Positions 30,633 to 41,638 of a stretch of 64,000 nt of DNA are shown piece after piece. The stretch covers positions 1,547,607 to 1,611,606 of the forward strand of contig NOKP01000004.1 in the NCBI GenBank assembly GCA_002682825.1, read 5' to 3'. Source of the stretch: Neonectria sp. B-13. Taxonomy: Eukaryota > Ascomycota > Sordariomycetes > Hypocreales > Nectriaceae. Both the position numbers and the translations under genes were made by a program. Every line of letters starts with the position of its first letter. Positions within the stretch are counted from its first letter, which is position 1. The notes under the pieces are model-generated. The model made no database searches. It was not told the DNA's origin and worked only from the letters and a program-made list of their open reading frames with translations.

Positions 30633-32979
30633 TCTCAGGTGCAGAGAGCGATGTTTGGGATCGTTATCGGGCGTGCATTTGTGGCTGAACGTCGCGATGG
30701 GGACAAGGCAGTGGGGCGCGAAGAAGGGAGAAGGCGGTGCCCGTAAGGGAGACGCGGTCCGTTCAGCGGCGGCTGTGAAGGGGCCGTGTTGAGAGATGGA
30801 GTTCCCTTGAAGGTGTGGCCGCGATAGTGTTGAGCTTTGATTTTGGTTTAGATTCGAGGTTGATCACTAGTACGTACAGACGCATCACCTGCGTCAAGGT
30901 CTCGGCCCGCTAAAATAAAGTCCCGACCCCTGGGACAACAGGGTAAGGCGCGCCACACGCGGACCTGTGGCGGTGCCATTTCCATCCACCCCGATCCGAA
31001 CTACGCTAAATGGGTAATTACGATATGAATAGATGGACGACGCCGCTACGAGATTGTGAGACTTGAAAACAGGGCTTTTAAGGGCCTTAGGTATTGGGCT
31101 GAGACGATACGCCCTTAGCCCCGTAGCCCCGTAGTACTGGAGGGATGAGTAATGGAATTGATGGATCTGGAAACGACTTGACAACGGGCTGAATCACGGA
31201 GACATCTCGAACAGGGCGAGCTGGGATCTGTAACATGGTAACGCAGCTAACTGGTTCTGGAACACGGGCACTGGGCGAAACAAAACAGGGGGTCTTGTCT
31301 GAAAGGTTACATCGGATGGCTTGCTCGTGGAGGGACGAGGGTTCAGACATTGAGTCTGGTGGTGGCCAATGTCCAGGCGGATGGGGATGAGTTGCTACTA
31401 TACGTACGTATGCGGTGGCAGGACGAAGACGGCGAAAGAGCAAGCGAAAGGCAACTCGGAGGGAGTTCCATAGCAACTGGAGTCTGGATGTCACCTCCGA
31501 GGCCCAGGCGGCCAGGCTAGGCCCGTCCCCTACGCAGGTTGGCAGGGCAGGGAGGGAAGTATCGACTCCACACAGGGAGAGCTTGGCAAATTTGAGCGAC
31601 GGGGAGCCGTGGAGCACCTGACCTCCGCGTAAGGGGACCCGGAATTGTACATAGTACGAAAGGCGGATGTGGAGGCGTGAGCCGTCGTAGGCTTCGCCTC
31701 GTATTTGGTTTCCTCTGAACAAACGATTGCCTCGGGAGACGAAGACGGGGATGGAGAGGGACAGACATGCGGGAGGGGATTGGGCAGACGAGCGCGGGCT
31801 TGGGAGTGAACAAAACACTGTCGAAGCCGTCGACTGGTTTGGGAGCTGTTGTTAGTGGTTGGTGTGATGGTGACGCTCGTGGAGAGTGGATATGGGTCCG
31901 CTAGGAGACAAAACAGACCCAACTGACACGGACACGGGTGGCAGCAAAGGATACGAATACCGCCGCGTAGAATGCAGCTGGAAAGGTACCTAGATGATGT
32001 CGCAGAGTCGTGGATGGATGCCAAGGGAACGAATGTACATACTACGTAGACGAGATCAAGGAGCAGCAGGAGCTCCAGCACCCCGTTTCCAACGCATTCC
32101 TCAGTCTCTTTTTGTCTTGCCCCTCGATGACGTTGATGGGCGAGTCCCGGATCCCATGTCCGTCTGTCTGTCCGTCGGCTAGGTTGCATGCGATGGTGCA
32201 GCAGCCGAAGGTGACCCTTGGAGTCTCCCCCCTGACGCCAGTGAAGGACGGGTCAGGCAATCAATCACGCAGGTCATTTGTCACAGGGGTTGAGGAGGTC
32301 TGGCCTCTCGAACGGGTCGAACGGGGAGCTCTTCCACAGCCAGTAAGTTAATCCGAAAGACGGTAATACTACACTGGGCAGCCATGGCCATGGAAGCTTG
32401 TACGTAGGGAGTGGTTCCGACATCCGGGCAGCCAACGCAGCACAACACAGCCAGGGAGAAGAGCATGGCGCATGCACATGCGCTGCAGTATGTATATCGG
32501 TTACGCCTTGCCGCAGGACTGCCTCCAGAGTGGCAGCGTCCACCTCGATTCCATTGCCATGAGGGAGCCAGCCGCCAGAGGGGAACGAGCGCCGGCCCGC
32601 TAGCTAGACACCTGTAGCTCAGGGATCCCTGGTGGAGTTCTCCCGTCCATGCGACACAGCTTGCCCGGTCTCGTCGTAGCGCCATGGTCCACGGGCAGAT
32701 TGGGCCCTCTGCGACAAGCGGCGGACGAGTGGGCAGCTGCCCGGGGCTCGATGGCAGCAGCAACACAGGCACACTGCTGAACGTCAACCAACAATGGAGG
32801 GCTTCTCCATCCACTGCCGATGACGCCCTTCAACGCCACCCACCGCAAGACATCCATCCCTAAACCTTGGATCAAATCCTACCAGTACGAAGGTACGCTG
32901 GTTAGGGGAGGGTATATTTACCCCTCCCTCCACGAGATGGACCAATGTTTCGCCGGGCGGGCCACCGAGGCCGCGCGAG

Positions 32980-33080
32980 TGTGTGTGCATTCGCATGTCG
33001 GTGTGTATGTATGCGTATGCGTGTGCGTGTATGCGTGTATGCGTGTGTGCGTGTGTGCGTGTGTGCGTGTGCGTGTGTAT
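32980..33080. repeat. TG/CGTGTATG microsatellite
   Basis: About 100 bp of alternating purine-pyrimidine TGTG, GCGTGTATG and GTGTGCG units on the plus strand, the composition that favours Z-DNA. Confidence 0.85.
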
Positions 33081-33490
33081 CTCACCCTCAGTGTCAGCCC
33101 GTATCAGTGTGCTGCACGATATGTTGATGGGTTAGACGTGTATGTGTACGGAGAGTCAGTCAGTCTGTGTGGATACTAGATTTATATCTATATCAAGTAC
33201 GAATGTGGTAGCAAGCAAGAGGAGGTGGTAAGACAACGGTTGCAAAGCAAGAACCACCCTGATGCGGCCCGACCAAGCCTGCGTCAGGCCCGCCCACTGC
33301 TGAAGTCACTGGGGGTGCTAGGGTGCTAGAGCCTCGAGGGGCTCGCCATGAGGGCCTGGGGGAACAAAAGCCCACTAATGGCGTTTAGCTTGTAGGGGTC
33401 TGGCAATAGCAGCCGACCCCATCTTTCGGCGGCAAGCCAGCTATCCCAGGTACCTTGCCTGCTATAGCCTAGGTAGGTACCGTACCTTTT

Positions 33491-33525
33491 GCTGGCCCAG
33501 CTGGGCTAAGCCCGCCTGGGCCAGC
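33491..33525. repeat. 35-bp imperfect hairpin
   Basis: Outer arms GCTGGCCCAG (33491-33500) and CTGGGCCAGC (33516-33525) are perfectly complementary over 10 bp. The 15 bases between them contain GGGCT-A-AGCCC, itself an inverted repeat, giving a nearly continuous stem. Confidence 0.85.
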
Positions 33526-33568
33526 AGCTCTCCAGAGCAACCACCGGGCCCCCTAAGTCGAGACCTCC

Positions 33569-33599
33569 CTACCTACTACGTAGGTAGGTACCTACCTAC
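33569..33599. repeat. Nested TACC/GGTA palindromes
   Basis: CTACCTAC (33569-33576) pairs with GTAGGTAG (33580-33587) over a 3-nt loop, and GTAGGTAGGT/ACCTACCTAC (33580-33599) is a perfect 20-bp palindrome. Further AGGTACC and TACCTA units lie on both sides (about 33449-33485 and 33653-33663). Confidence 0.9.
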
Positions 33600-34241
33600 C
33601 TCCACAGCTTACTAGTAGTTGTGGTCCCAGTCAGTGGAGGTTCAGTAGCCCGTTGTAGGTACCCGCCTGGCCAGGGAAGGTAGGCAAGTAGGTCGGGTTC
33701 CTCCCACGTAGGAGTAAACCTCCGCCTCCACCTCCGCCTCCGCCTCTCCATCCATATCCATTCATTCTCTCCCACTCCCACTCCCGCTTCTTAACTCTCA
33801 CATCCACAATCCTTCCTCTCCCGCCATCTCTCTCCCCCCTCTCTTCCCGCCAGGAGCTGGACTTCCATCCATCTATCCCGGCCTTCTCTTCTCGTCGTCA
33901 CATCATCTGCCTCTTCATCGCCGCCTTTCTCTCCACACTCCTTGGCTCTGCTCAAGCTCGCGCGCACCCTCCTTTTGGGCAAACTCTGTCCCGCCTTGCC
34001 ATCGCCATCCGTCATCGCCATCGCCTTCGCCATCGCCATCGTCAACGTCCGCACTCGCACCTACACTCACACTCAAACTCGTCGTCAAAAACAAACAAAC
34101 AGGTCTCGCCGAAACCCGCCGTCATCTCGGTCGCCGCATCGCTTCCCGAATCAGATTACACCAATCTACCACCTCGACTCGATCCTCGTGTCGACTTCGA
34201 CCTCGACGTGCAAAGTATTTATCCGCCTCTGACTGCCCATC

Positions 34242-37200
34242 ATGGAGCAGCAGCAGCAAGCACAACAACCCCCGCAGCAGCAGCAGCAGCCGCAACAGCA
34301 GCCGCAACAGCCGCAGCAGCAACAGCAGCAACAGCCTCAGCAGCCCCAGGTTGGCGGCGTCCCTGGTCCTGCTGGGCGCAGGCTGCACATTGCGCATCGC
34401 CGGAGCCCTTCTGAGCTGACGCCTTTGATGAGCATGTTTGCCAATCCAGGAAGTGAGTTTGCTCCTTTCTCCGTGTATCTGTCCCTCGCTGCGTCATGGC
34501 GTCATTCACAGCCTCAATTCCCGTTTGCAGTGAATGCATTACTTATTCATCATCGAACTTCGCCTCATTGCTACGCTACTATTCAACCCCCAGCACCTCC
34601 GCCCACTCATGCATAGCCGAGACACTTACTAACTATGACTTCTACAGTGGAGCAACTTGCCATCCAGCAGCAGATTGAACTGCTCCAACAGCAGCAACAG
34701 CAGATTCAAGCTACGCATCAGCAATATGTCAACATGGGAATGATGCCCCCGGGCCAGCCTATCGCTCCCGGTGGTGCCTTCAATCCTTTGCAGCCCATGG
34801 CCAACATGCCGCAAAACGCTTTCCAATTCCCCAACCAAATGCCACAACAGAACATGGCTCCCCCGACCCAGCCCCTGTCACATCGCCGTAATCAGTCGGC
34901 ACTTCCAACTATGGGCATGGGACCTCCTCCCGCCCCCTCGGCCGGTGCCTCCGGGTCAACCTTCGGCAACTTCGAAGCCCCTGCTGGCCACGGCCGTGAG
35001 AATGTAGGTGCCCGAGGTGGCCGTGGTGGCGGCGGCGCCGGTGGTGGTCACCAGAGACGTCACTCTTTGGCTCTGGCCGACGCCAAGAAGGCCGCCGAAA
35101 TCGCCCAGCAGAAGCGAACAACCAGCGGCTTCTCCTTCCCTGCATCCCCTGCCGAAAAGCCTGACGAGCAGACCAAACCCCCTGCACAGGCCACCCCCGA
35201 TATTTCCGTTGCCCAAGGTTCGAACCGTGGTGGACGTGGCGGCCACGGTCGCAGCCAGAGCATGGCCGTCAATGGTCGTGGTGCTGGCCGTGGCGGTTCC
35301 GCGAACCTCAGCGTCGACAGTGAGTTCCAGCGCCGTGGAAGCCACGCCCGGACTGGATCCCGCAACTTCGAGGGCAACTGGCGTAACCAGACCCAGAGCC
35401 AGGACCAGTCTGGTAACGCCGCCCAGGCCCAGGCCGGATTCCAGCCTGGCCACCGTCCTCGTGGCTCCGTCAACCAGTCCGTCTCCAACATTGGTGCTTT
35501 CCAGTACAACCCCAATCAGCCGCAGGTTATGCAGCTGCCTAACCAGATGATGATGCCCCAGATGTATGGGCAACAACTAAACCCCATGCAGCTCGGGCAG
35601 CTGCAGGCCCTGCAGGCCGCCCAGATGAATGGCCAGCAGTTCATGGGTCTTCAGGGGGCCCAGCATGGTGGACAGCTCGGCGGACAGCAACAGCAGCAGC
35701 AGCAGCAGCGAAAGACCCTCTTCACTCCTTATCTCCCCCAAGCCTCCCTTCCTGCCCTCCTAGGTGATGGCCAGCTCGTTTCCGGTATTCTCCGTGTCAA
35801 CAAGAAGAACCGTAGTGATGCGTACGTTACCACTCAAGACGGCCTCCTTGATGCCGATATCTTTATTTGCGGCAGCAAAGACCGAAACCGTGCCCTGGAA
35901 GGAGACCTTGTCGCCATTGAGCTTCTCGACGTCGATGAAGTCTGGGGCCAGAAACGTGAGAAGGAAGAGAAGAAGAAGCGTAAGGACATCACCGATGCTC
36001 GATCCGGATCCACCAACCAAGGTAACCGAGACTCGAGCAACAATGACTCCAATCCTCCCGAGGGTGGCATCCGCCGACGTGGCAGCCTCCGACAGCGTCC
36101 CACTCAGAAGAAGAATGATGATGTTGAAGTTGAGGGCCAGAGTCTTCTTCTTGTCGAGGAGGAGGAAATCAACGATGAGGCGAAGCCACTTTACGCCGGC
36201 CACGTCGTTGCTGTCGTTGAGCGTGTTGCTGGCCAGATGTTCTCTGGAACCCTTGGACTTCTCCGACCTAGCAGCCAAGCTACCAAGGAGAAGCAAGAGG
36301 CCGAGAGGGCCGCCCGAGACGGTGGCAACTCTCGCCAAAACGAGCCCCGGCACCAGGAGAAGCCCAAGATTGTCTGGTTCAAGCCTACTGACAAGCGCGT
36401 GCCTCTCATTGCCATTCCCACCGAGCAGGCCCCTCGCGACTTCGTCGAGAAGCACCAGGATTACGCGGATCGAATCTTTGTGGCCTGCATAAAGCGTTGG
36501 CCCATCACTTCGCTCCATCCTTTCGGTACCCTTGTCGAGCAGCTGGGTCGTATGGGCGAACTGAAGGTGGAGACCGATGCACTTCTTCGGGACAACAACT
36601 TCTCCTCGGACGAATTCTCCGATGCTGTCCTGCGCAGTGTGGGTCTACAGGACTGGTCTCTCGCTAAGGAGGACGAGGCTGCTCTCGCCGCCCGCCGAGA
36701 CTTCCGCGATGAGCAGACCTTCACCTTTGATTTCAACGGCGGTGCCGAGCTGGGTAGCGCTGTGCACATCAAGCCCCGCCCTGATGGCAAGATTGACATT
36801 GGCATCCACGTCCCTGACATTGCTCACTTTGTGAAGCCCAACTCCCTGGTCGATCGCGAGGCCAAGAAACGTGGCACCTCTGTCCAGCTTAGCAACCGAT
36901 TCTGCGCTTTGCTGCCTCCGAAGCTGGCTAACGAGGTTTGCTCCTTGAGCCCCGACCAGGAGCGCCTGGCTGTCAGTGTGGTCTTTAGTGTGAACCCCCT
37001 CAATGGGTCCGTCGCCGAGGGCGACTCCTGGATCGGCAGGAGTATTGTCAAGAGTGCTGGCAAGGTCTCGCTCCAGGAAATCGATGATGCCCTGACCGAG
37101 CCTTCCAGCTATGCCAACACCGCCATTCCTGTCAAGACCATCCAGATCCTCAATGCTGTTGCCCAGAAGTTCCGCGAAACTCGACTTGGTGCCGGTGGCG

Positions 37201-38610
37201 AGCCCATCGCCCCGCTCCGTCTCCTGCAGCAACTGGATGATGAGAACAACCCTGTCCAAGACAACCTGTTTGACTCTACCCAGGCCCTCGAGCTGGTGGA
37301 AGAGCTTATGCACAAGACCAACGCGTATGTGGCTCAGCGCCTTGCCGAGGGACTTCCTGAAAAGGCCATCCTCCGGCGCCAGTCCGCTCCCAACCCGCGA
37401 CGCCTGCAGACCTTTGTGGAGCGCATGACCGCGCTTGGCTACGACATTGACCCTACCGGCAGTGGAGCTCTCCAGACCAGCCTCTTCCAGGTTGACGACC
37501 CTGACATCCGCAAGGGCATGGAGACGCTGCTTGTCAAGTCGATGCAGCGGGCCAAGTACTTCATCGCTGGCAAGAGCGGCAAGCACCTGTGGTCACACTA
37601 TGCACTGAACCTACCCCTGTACACTCATTTCACAAGCCCGACCCGCCGGTACGCCGACATCGTTGCTCATCGCCAGCTCGAGGCCGTCCTCTCCGAGGGT
37701 AAGATTGAGTACAACGACGATCTTGAGAATCTGGTCAAGACTGTCGAGTCTTGCAACACTAAGAAGGATTCTGCTCAGAACGCACAGGATCAGAGCATCC
37801 ACATCGAGGCCTGTCGCACGATGGACAAGAAGCGCCAGGCAGCCGACGGCGATCTCATTGCTGAAGGCATTGTTGTTTGCGTGTATGAGTCCGCTTTCGA
37901 TGTGCTCATCCCTGAGTGGGGCTTTGAGAAGCGTGTCCACTGTGATCAGTTGCCCCTGAAGAAGGCCGAGTTCCGCAAGGAGAAGCGAGTGCTCGAACTC
38001 TACTGGGAGAAGGATGTTCCCAGCTCCAAGTACGTGCCTGAGGACGAGCGACCCAAGCATGCTGCGTCTATGCGGGCATCGAATGCCGCTGCCGCTCATC
38101 GAAAGGCTGAGGAATCGGAGCGCGCTCGAAAGGAGCAGGAGGAAGCGGCTCGCAAGCAGACAGAGACTGGAACGATTTCGACCGACGATGTGGATGCTTT
38201 GTTCGACGATGACGATGACAACACGTCAGATGTTACCGAGGCCATGGCCGGAGCGTCTCTGGCAGAGCGCCCTACGCAGAGTGTCCCTGGATCCCCGGCT
38301 CGATCTACGTCGAACGCCGGTGGCCTTCAGCGTACCCGATCCGACTCGAAGGTGCCCGTGGCTGAGGCCGTGGAGACTCGCCTGACCAACAAGGAGAAGT
38401 ACCTGAAGTTTTTCTCGCTCCGTGAGGAGGGTGGCGAGCACATTCAGGACGTGACGGAGATGACGAGGGTCCCCGTGATTCTTAAGACGGACCTGAGCAA
38501 GAGCCCACCGTAAGTGCCCCGTGAACTTTGTTCCTTTTTATGGATCATTTCGTACTAACCAACACTACAGATGCCTGACGATCCGGTCGCTGAACCCTTA
38601 CGCTCTATAA
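34242..38610 (+). CDS. SSD1: Ssd1/GUL-1 RNA-binding RNase II-like pseudonuclease
   Basis: The CDS is join(34242..34452,34648..38509,38571..38610), 1370 aa. Ssd1 (GUL-1 in Neurospora) binds mRNAs for cell-wall proteins, represses their translation, and is controlled by the NDR kinase Cbk1/COT-1. Exon 1 encodes a Gln-rich start (MEQQQQAQQPP...). The junction A|TG restores M, then EQLAIQQQIELLQQQQ. Residues up to ~420 are Gln/Gly/Ser-rich, with RGG-like GGRGG motifs and RRHSLALAD, HRPRGS and HRRNQS sites resembling Cbk1-type HxRxxS targets. Cold-shock-like domains (about 435-640) follow. The RNB domain runs from about 690 to 1050, where FTFDFNGGAELGSAVHI replaces the Asp-rich active site of true RNase II enzymes, as known for Ssd1. 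An S1-like part follows, then an acidic linker. The last exon adds the conserved tail CLTIRSLNPYAL. Poly-Q tracts may vary in length. Confidence 0.95.
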
Positions 38611-40603
38611 TAAGAGAAACGGTGGATAGTTGTTAAGTAGAGGTGAAAATGTCTGCTGAGGATGAGCTGGGCCATTCGTGGATGGTGCTCAGCGAGGATT
38701 ACAAGTATATCATTTTGTGGGGAAGCAGGTATACTTAAACGATGGGTGAGGTGTGTTGTGATGGGAATAGCGGAGGTAATGCTGAGATATGCTCAAAGTA
38801 GTGAAAATGAAATCCCCTGTCACGACTTTCGCGAAATGGTGTGGTGTTGGTCATATCGTGAAAGTAAAATTTCGGTTGGTGCTGGCTTCAAATATCACAG
38901 GGAGTGAGGCTGCTGGCTAAGTATTTGCTTCGGTGCATCATGGCGTGTTGATACAAAGCTGTTGCACGTCGTTAGACATCGACTGCACTAGTGATTGCTC
39001 CAAACATTAGACGGATGCTCTACGGTGGCTTGGGACGGAATCGGGCTGGAGGCGGCTGGCGGAATACGGGACGAAGGTGAAACCTGGATCCACGAGTGAC
39101 AAACCTACTTATACTCGTACGGTTTCATCTGGGAGTAGTCTTCCTCAGGAATGCCTAGAACTAGGTGCGAGGCTTGAAGGTACCATAACACACATCCGCC
39201 AAAGACTAGCTTCAAATCAAGGTTAAATGGCGCTGGTTAATTATCTCGGCTTCCTGGCACTGCGAGACCCGGGAAGGTGGAATTCCTTACGGAAGATTCG
39301 CGGAGCCGGGAGCTGGAAGCATAAGGGCATTAAGGTTGGGGAAGCTCAAATAAGCGGGGCCGGTGTTGCATGTTCGGAGACCGGAAGCCGAGGACGCGGG
39401 GGGCCTTCACTGTCCACTGTCCACTGTCCACTATGCACGACTTGGCGCGATTGGACAAGACGGATGCGATTGCTGGTTGACAAGGCGAACACAAGTCGAG
39501 ATGAATTCTGCTTGTGAGTGCTTTGAAGGTAAGTTCTGCGGTTTATGATCGACCAACCAAACAAGCCCAAAGCGTCTCCAATACCACCTCCGTCAGACGT
39601 GATGGAACAGCAAGCCCCCNGGTTTTCCCTCGCGAATCCTCCCATCCGATACAAGATCTCCTTTGCACTCGGTACGGTTGCAAGCGAGACCGCCCAAACC
39701 TCCGCCTCCCCCTCCCCCGGCACCGCGAAATCTGACGCCGGGCTTCTAGCGTTGGTGTGTCAGGAGCGTTTCGTGCGCGGCGGACAAGCAACGGGCCGGG
39801 ACATGGGGCGCAGGCCGGGCGGCTCCCCTGTTCTTCTTCCTCCAAGGCTGAAGGTGGCCCATACTCGGTAAGGCCAATGGCCTCGCTGGTAGGGCCTATA
39901 GCGTCGCCGGTAGGCTTATAGTGTCGCTGGTATTGGGAGGCTTCGTTCGTCCCGTGTGCGGGCTGGTGTCCTTCGTCCGGCAGCGTTTCACTCCGGCGCG
40001 CCAGTGTCGCGACCTGCGAGGAGGCTTTTTCTTGGTGTCTTCCGCTGCGACGCAATAGATCGCCAGGGCTGCTGCTGTTCCGTCGGGTCGTTCTTGGCGC
40101 CGGCACACACCCCCTTCCTCCCTGAGGTTGTCGCGACGAACGGATCTTCGGTGAGCCGTCGGCACAGTTGCATTTTCCCCTTCCCTGGGCTCTCCGGTCT
40201 CCAGCCCGGGAAACTGGAAACTGGCGCCCCCGTGGGCTCTTGTATTTTGTATCATAAGAAGGCGCCCGTTTCTCAACTGTTTCCTCCTCCCATCTTCTTT
40301 CATCCCACGGTCCTTTTCCCTCTTCAGCTGGCCTGCAACTTTGACACCTCTCGTTCGATTCCGCTCTCTTTGGTTTGAAGTCTCTCTTTCCTGCTGGACA
40401 TGTCCTTGTGAAGCTCTTCTTGATACCCATACATACCTCTTTCTCTTCGCTGGCTGGCCCTTCGCACTCTTTTCCACCACGGTTCGACGCTTAGTGTATA
40501 TCCACCATCTACATCTCGTTCTTCACGACTTCCGACAAAGGAAACAAACAAACAAGAAAGACAGGAAAACGAAACCCCAGATCCATCAATCAATCAATCA
40601 ACC
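38611..40603. other. SSD1-RDS1 intergenic region and probable long RDS1 leader
   Basis: 2 kb. No supportable gene: a 295-codon minus-strand frame (39543-40430) is Arg/Glu-rich and low-complexity and crosses an ambiguous base (N at 39620). A CTGTCCA tandem repeat lies at 39412-39433. From about 40260 the plus strand is strongly pyrimidine-rich with CAAT repeats (CATCAATCAATCAATCAACC, 40583-40602) just before the RDS1 ATG, typical of a fungal promoter and leader. Confidence 0.5.
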
Positions 40604-41638
40604 ATGCTTTCGCTTAGAAACCTCCTGGTCGCGGTTCTCGCAGGCGCTGCCTCGGCCATGCCCGCCGGCCCCAGACTCACCGAACGCCAAATCCGGTATC
40701 AGGATCTCTCCAAGCGCCAGAGCAATGCCGCGGCGGCCATGGGCCTCAACGACTTTGACATTCTGCAGTTGTGAGTTGCTTCTCCACTCTTCTCTTCTCT
40801 TCCCTGTCGACCATCTCGCCGGACCATAGACTAACACAACCAACACAGCGCCCTGACCCTCGAGAACCTCGAAGAGACCTTCTACAGGACCGGCTTCGCC
40901 CAGTTCCCGGACAGCGACTTCGCGGCCCTCGGTCTCAGCGAACAGACGCTCGCCGACCTCAAGGGCATCGGCGCCACTGAGGCCGCGCACGTCGGCCTGC
41001 TGCAGTCGGCGCTCGCCCAGGGCGGCATCCAGCCCGTCCAGGCCTGCACCTATGACTTCGCCTTCACTGACGCCGCCGCCATGGTCGCCACCGCCGCCGT
41101 GCTCGAGAGCGTCGGCGTCTCGGCCTATCTCGGCGCCGCCCCGCTGCTGGCCGACCCGGCGATTCTCGGCGTCGCCGGGTCCATCCTCACCGTCGAGGCC
41201 CGCCACCAGACCTCCATCCGCGTCTTCGCCCAGCAGAAGGCCGTCCCGCAGGCCCTGGACACGCCGCTCGGCCCGCGCGCCGTCTTCTCGCTGGCCGCGC
41301 CCTTCATCGTCGAGTGTCCCGAGGGCTCCAACCTCAACATCGAGGCCTTCTCGTCTCTCGCCATGGCCGAGGGCCAGGCCGTCGAGGCCGTGGCCATCGG
41401 CGTGTCCATCAAGCTCGCCTCCGAGGCCGCCACCGGCGCAACCCACTGCGCCTTCACCTCCGGCGGCGTGCTGCCCGGCGGCACCAAGTTCACTCCCTTC
41501 ACCGAGGCGGACGGCTGCGAGGTTCCCCAGGGTATCGCGGGAGTGACATATGTTTCCCTCGCCAACGACGCGCCTATCGAAGGAGTGTTGACCGACGATA
41601 TCACCGTGGCTGGGCCCATGGTCCTTACCATTTCGTAA
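40604..41638 (+). CDS. Secreted Rds1/ferritin-like domain protein
   Basis: The CDS is join(40604..40770,40849..41638), 318 aa; the join is TT|C, giving LQFALTLENLEE. The family is the fungal Rds1/ferritin-like group (PF13668), named after a fission-yeast stress-induced gene; the biochemical role is not established. A signal peptide is clear (MLSLRNLLVAVLAGAASAMPA, likely cleavage after ASA). A KR at 37-38 could be a Kex2 site, leaving QSNAAAAMG as the mature start. The ferritin-like helices follow: NDFDILQFALTLENLEETFY (with the family's LTLEN.E motif), EQTLADLKGIGATEAAHVGLLQSAL, and a third pair around AMVATAAVLESVGVSAYLGAA and AGSILTVEARHQTSIR. Glu and His residues in LENLEE, EAAHV and EARHQ match a di-metal ligand pattern. 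The C-terminal ~120 residues form a separate extension with paired Cys. Confidence 0.85.

Larger units (their letters stand above)
30633..34241. other. 3.6 kb gene-free interval
   Basis: No recognisable protein is encoded between the GLE1 start and the SSD1 start, although several 100-240 codon frames exist by composition. Content: the GLE1 promoter at the left; AGGGG/CCCCT around TATATTTA (32904-32925); a TG-rich microsatellite (32980-33080); a palindrome cluster (33440-33610); CCTCCG repeats (33717-33753); CATCGC repeats (about 33999-34045); and a pyrimidine-rich leader running up to the SSD1 ATG. It could supply a very long regulated promoter or leader for SSD1. Confidence 0.5.

Noticed and set aside
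31087..31818. 243-codon minus-strand frame in the 30.6-34.2 kb interval
   Set aside because: No recognisable domain, composition-driven, and no splice-supported extension.
36645..37586. 313-codon minus-strand frame inside SSD1
   Set aside because: Antisense shadow of the GC-rich third positions of the SSD1 RNB domain; no independent signal.
39543..40430. 295-codon minus-strand frame between SSD1 and RDS1
   Set aside because: Arg/Glu-rich low-complexity translation, crosses the N at 39620, lies in the pyrimidine-rich leader of RDS1, and matches no known family.
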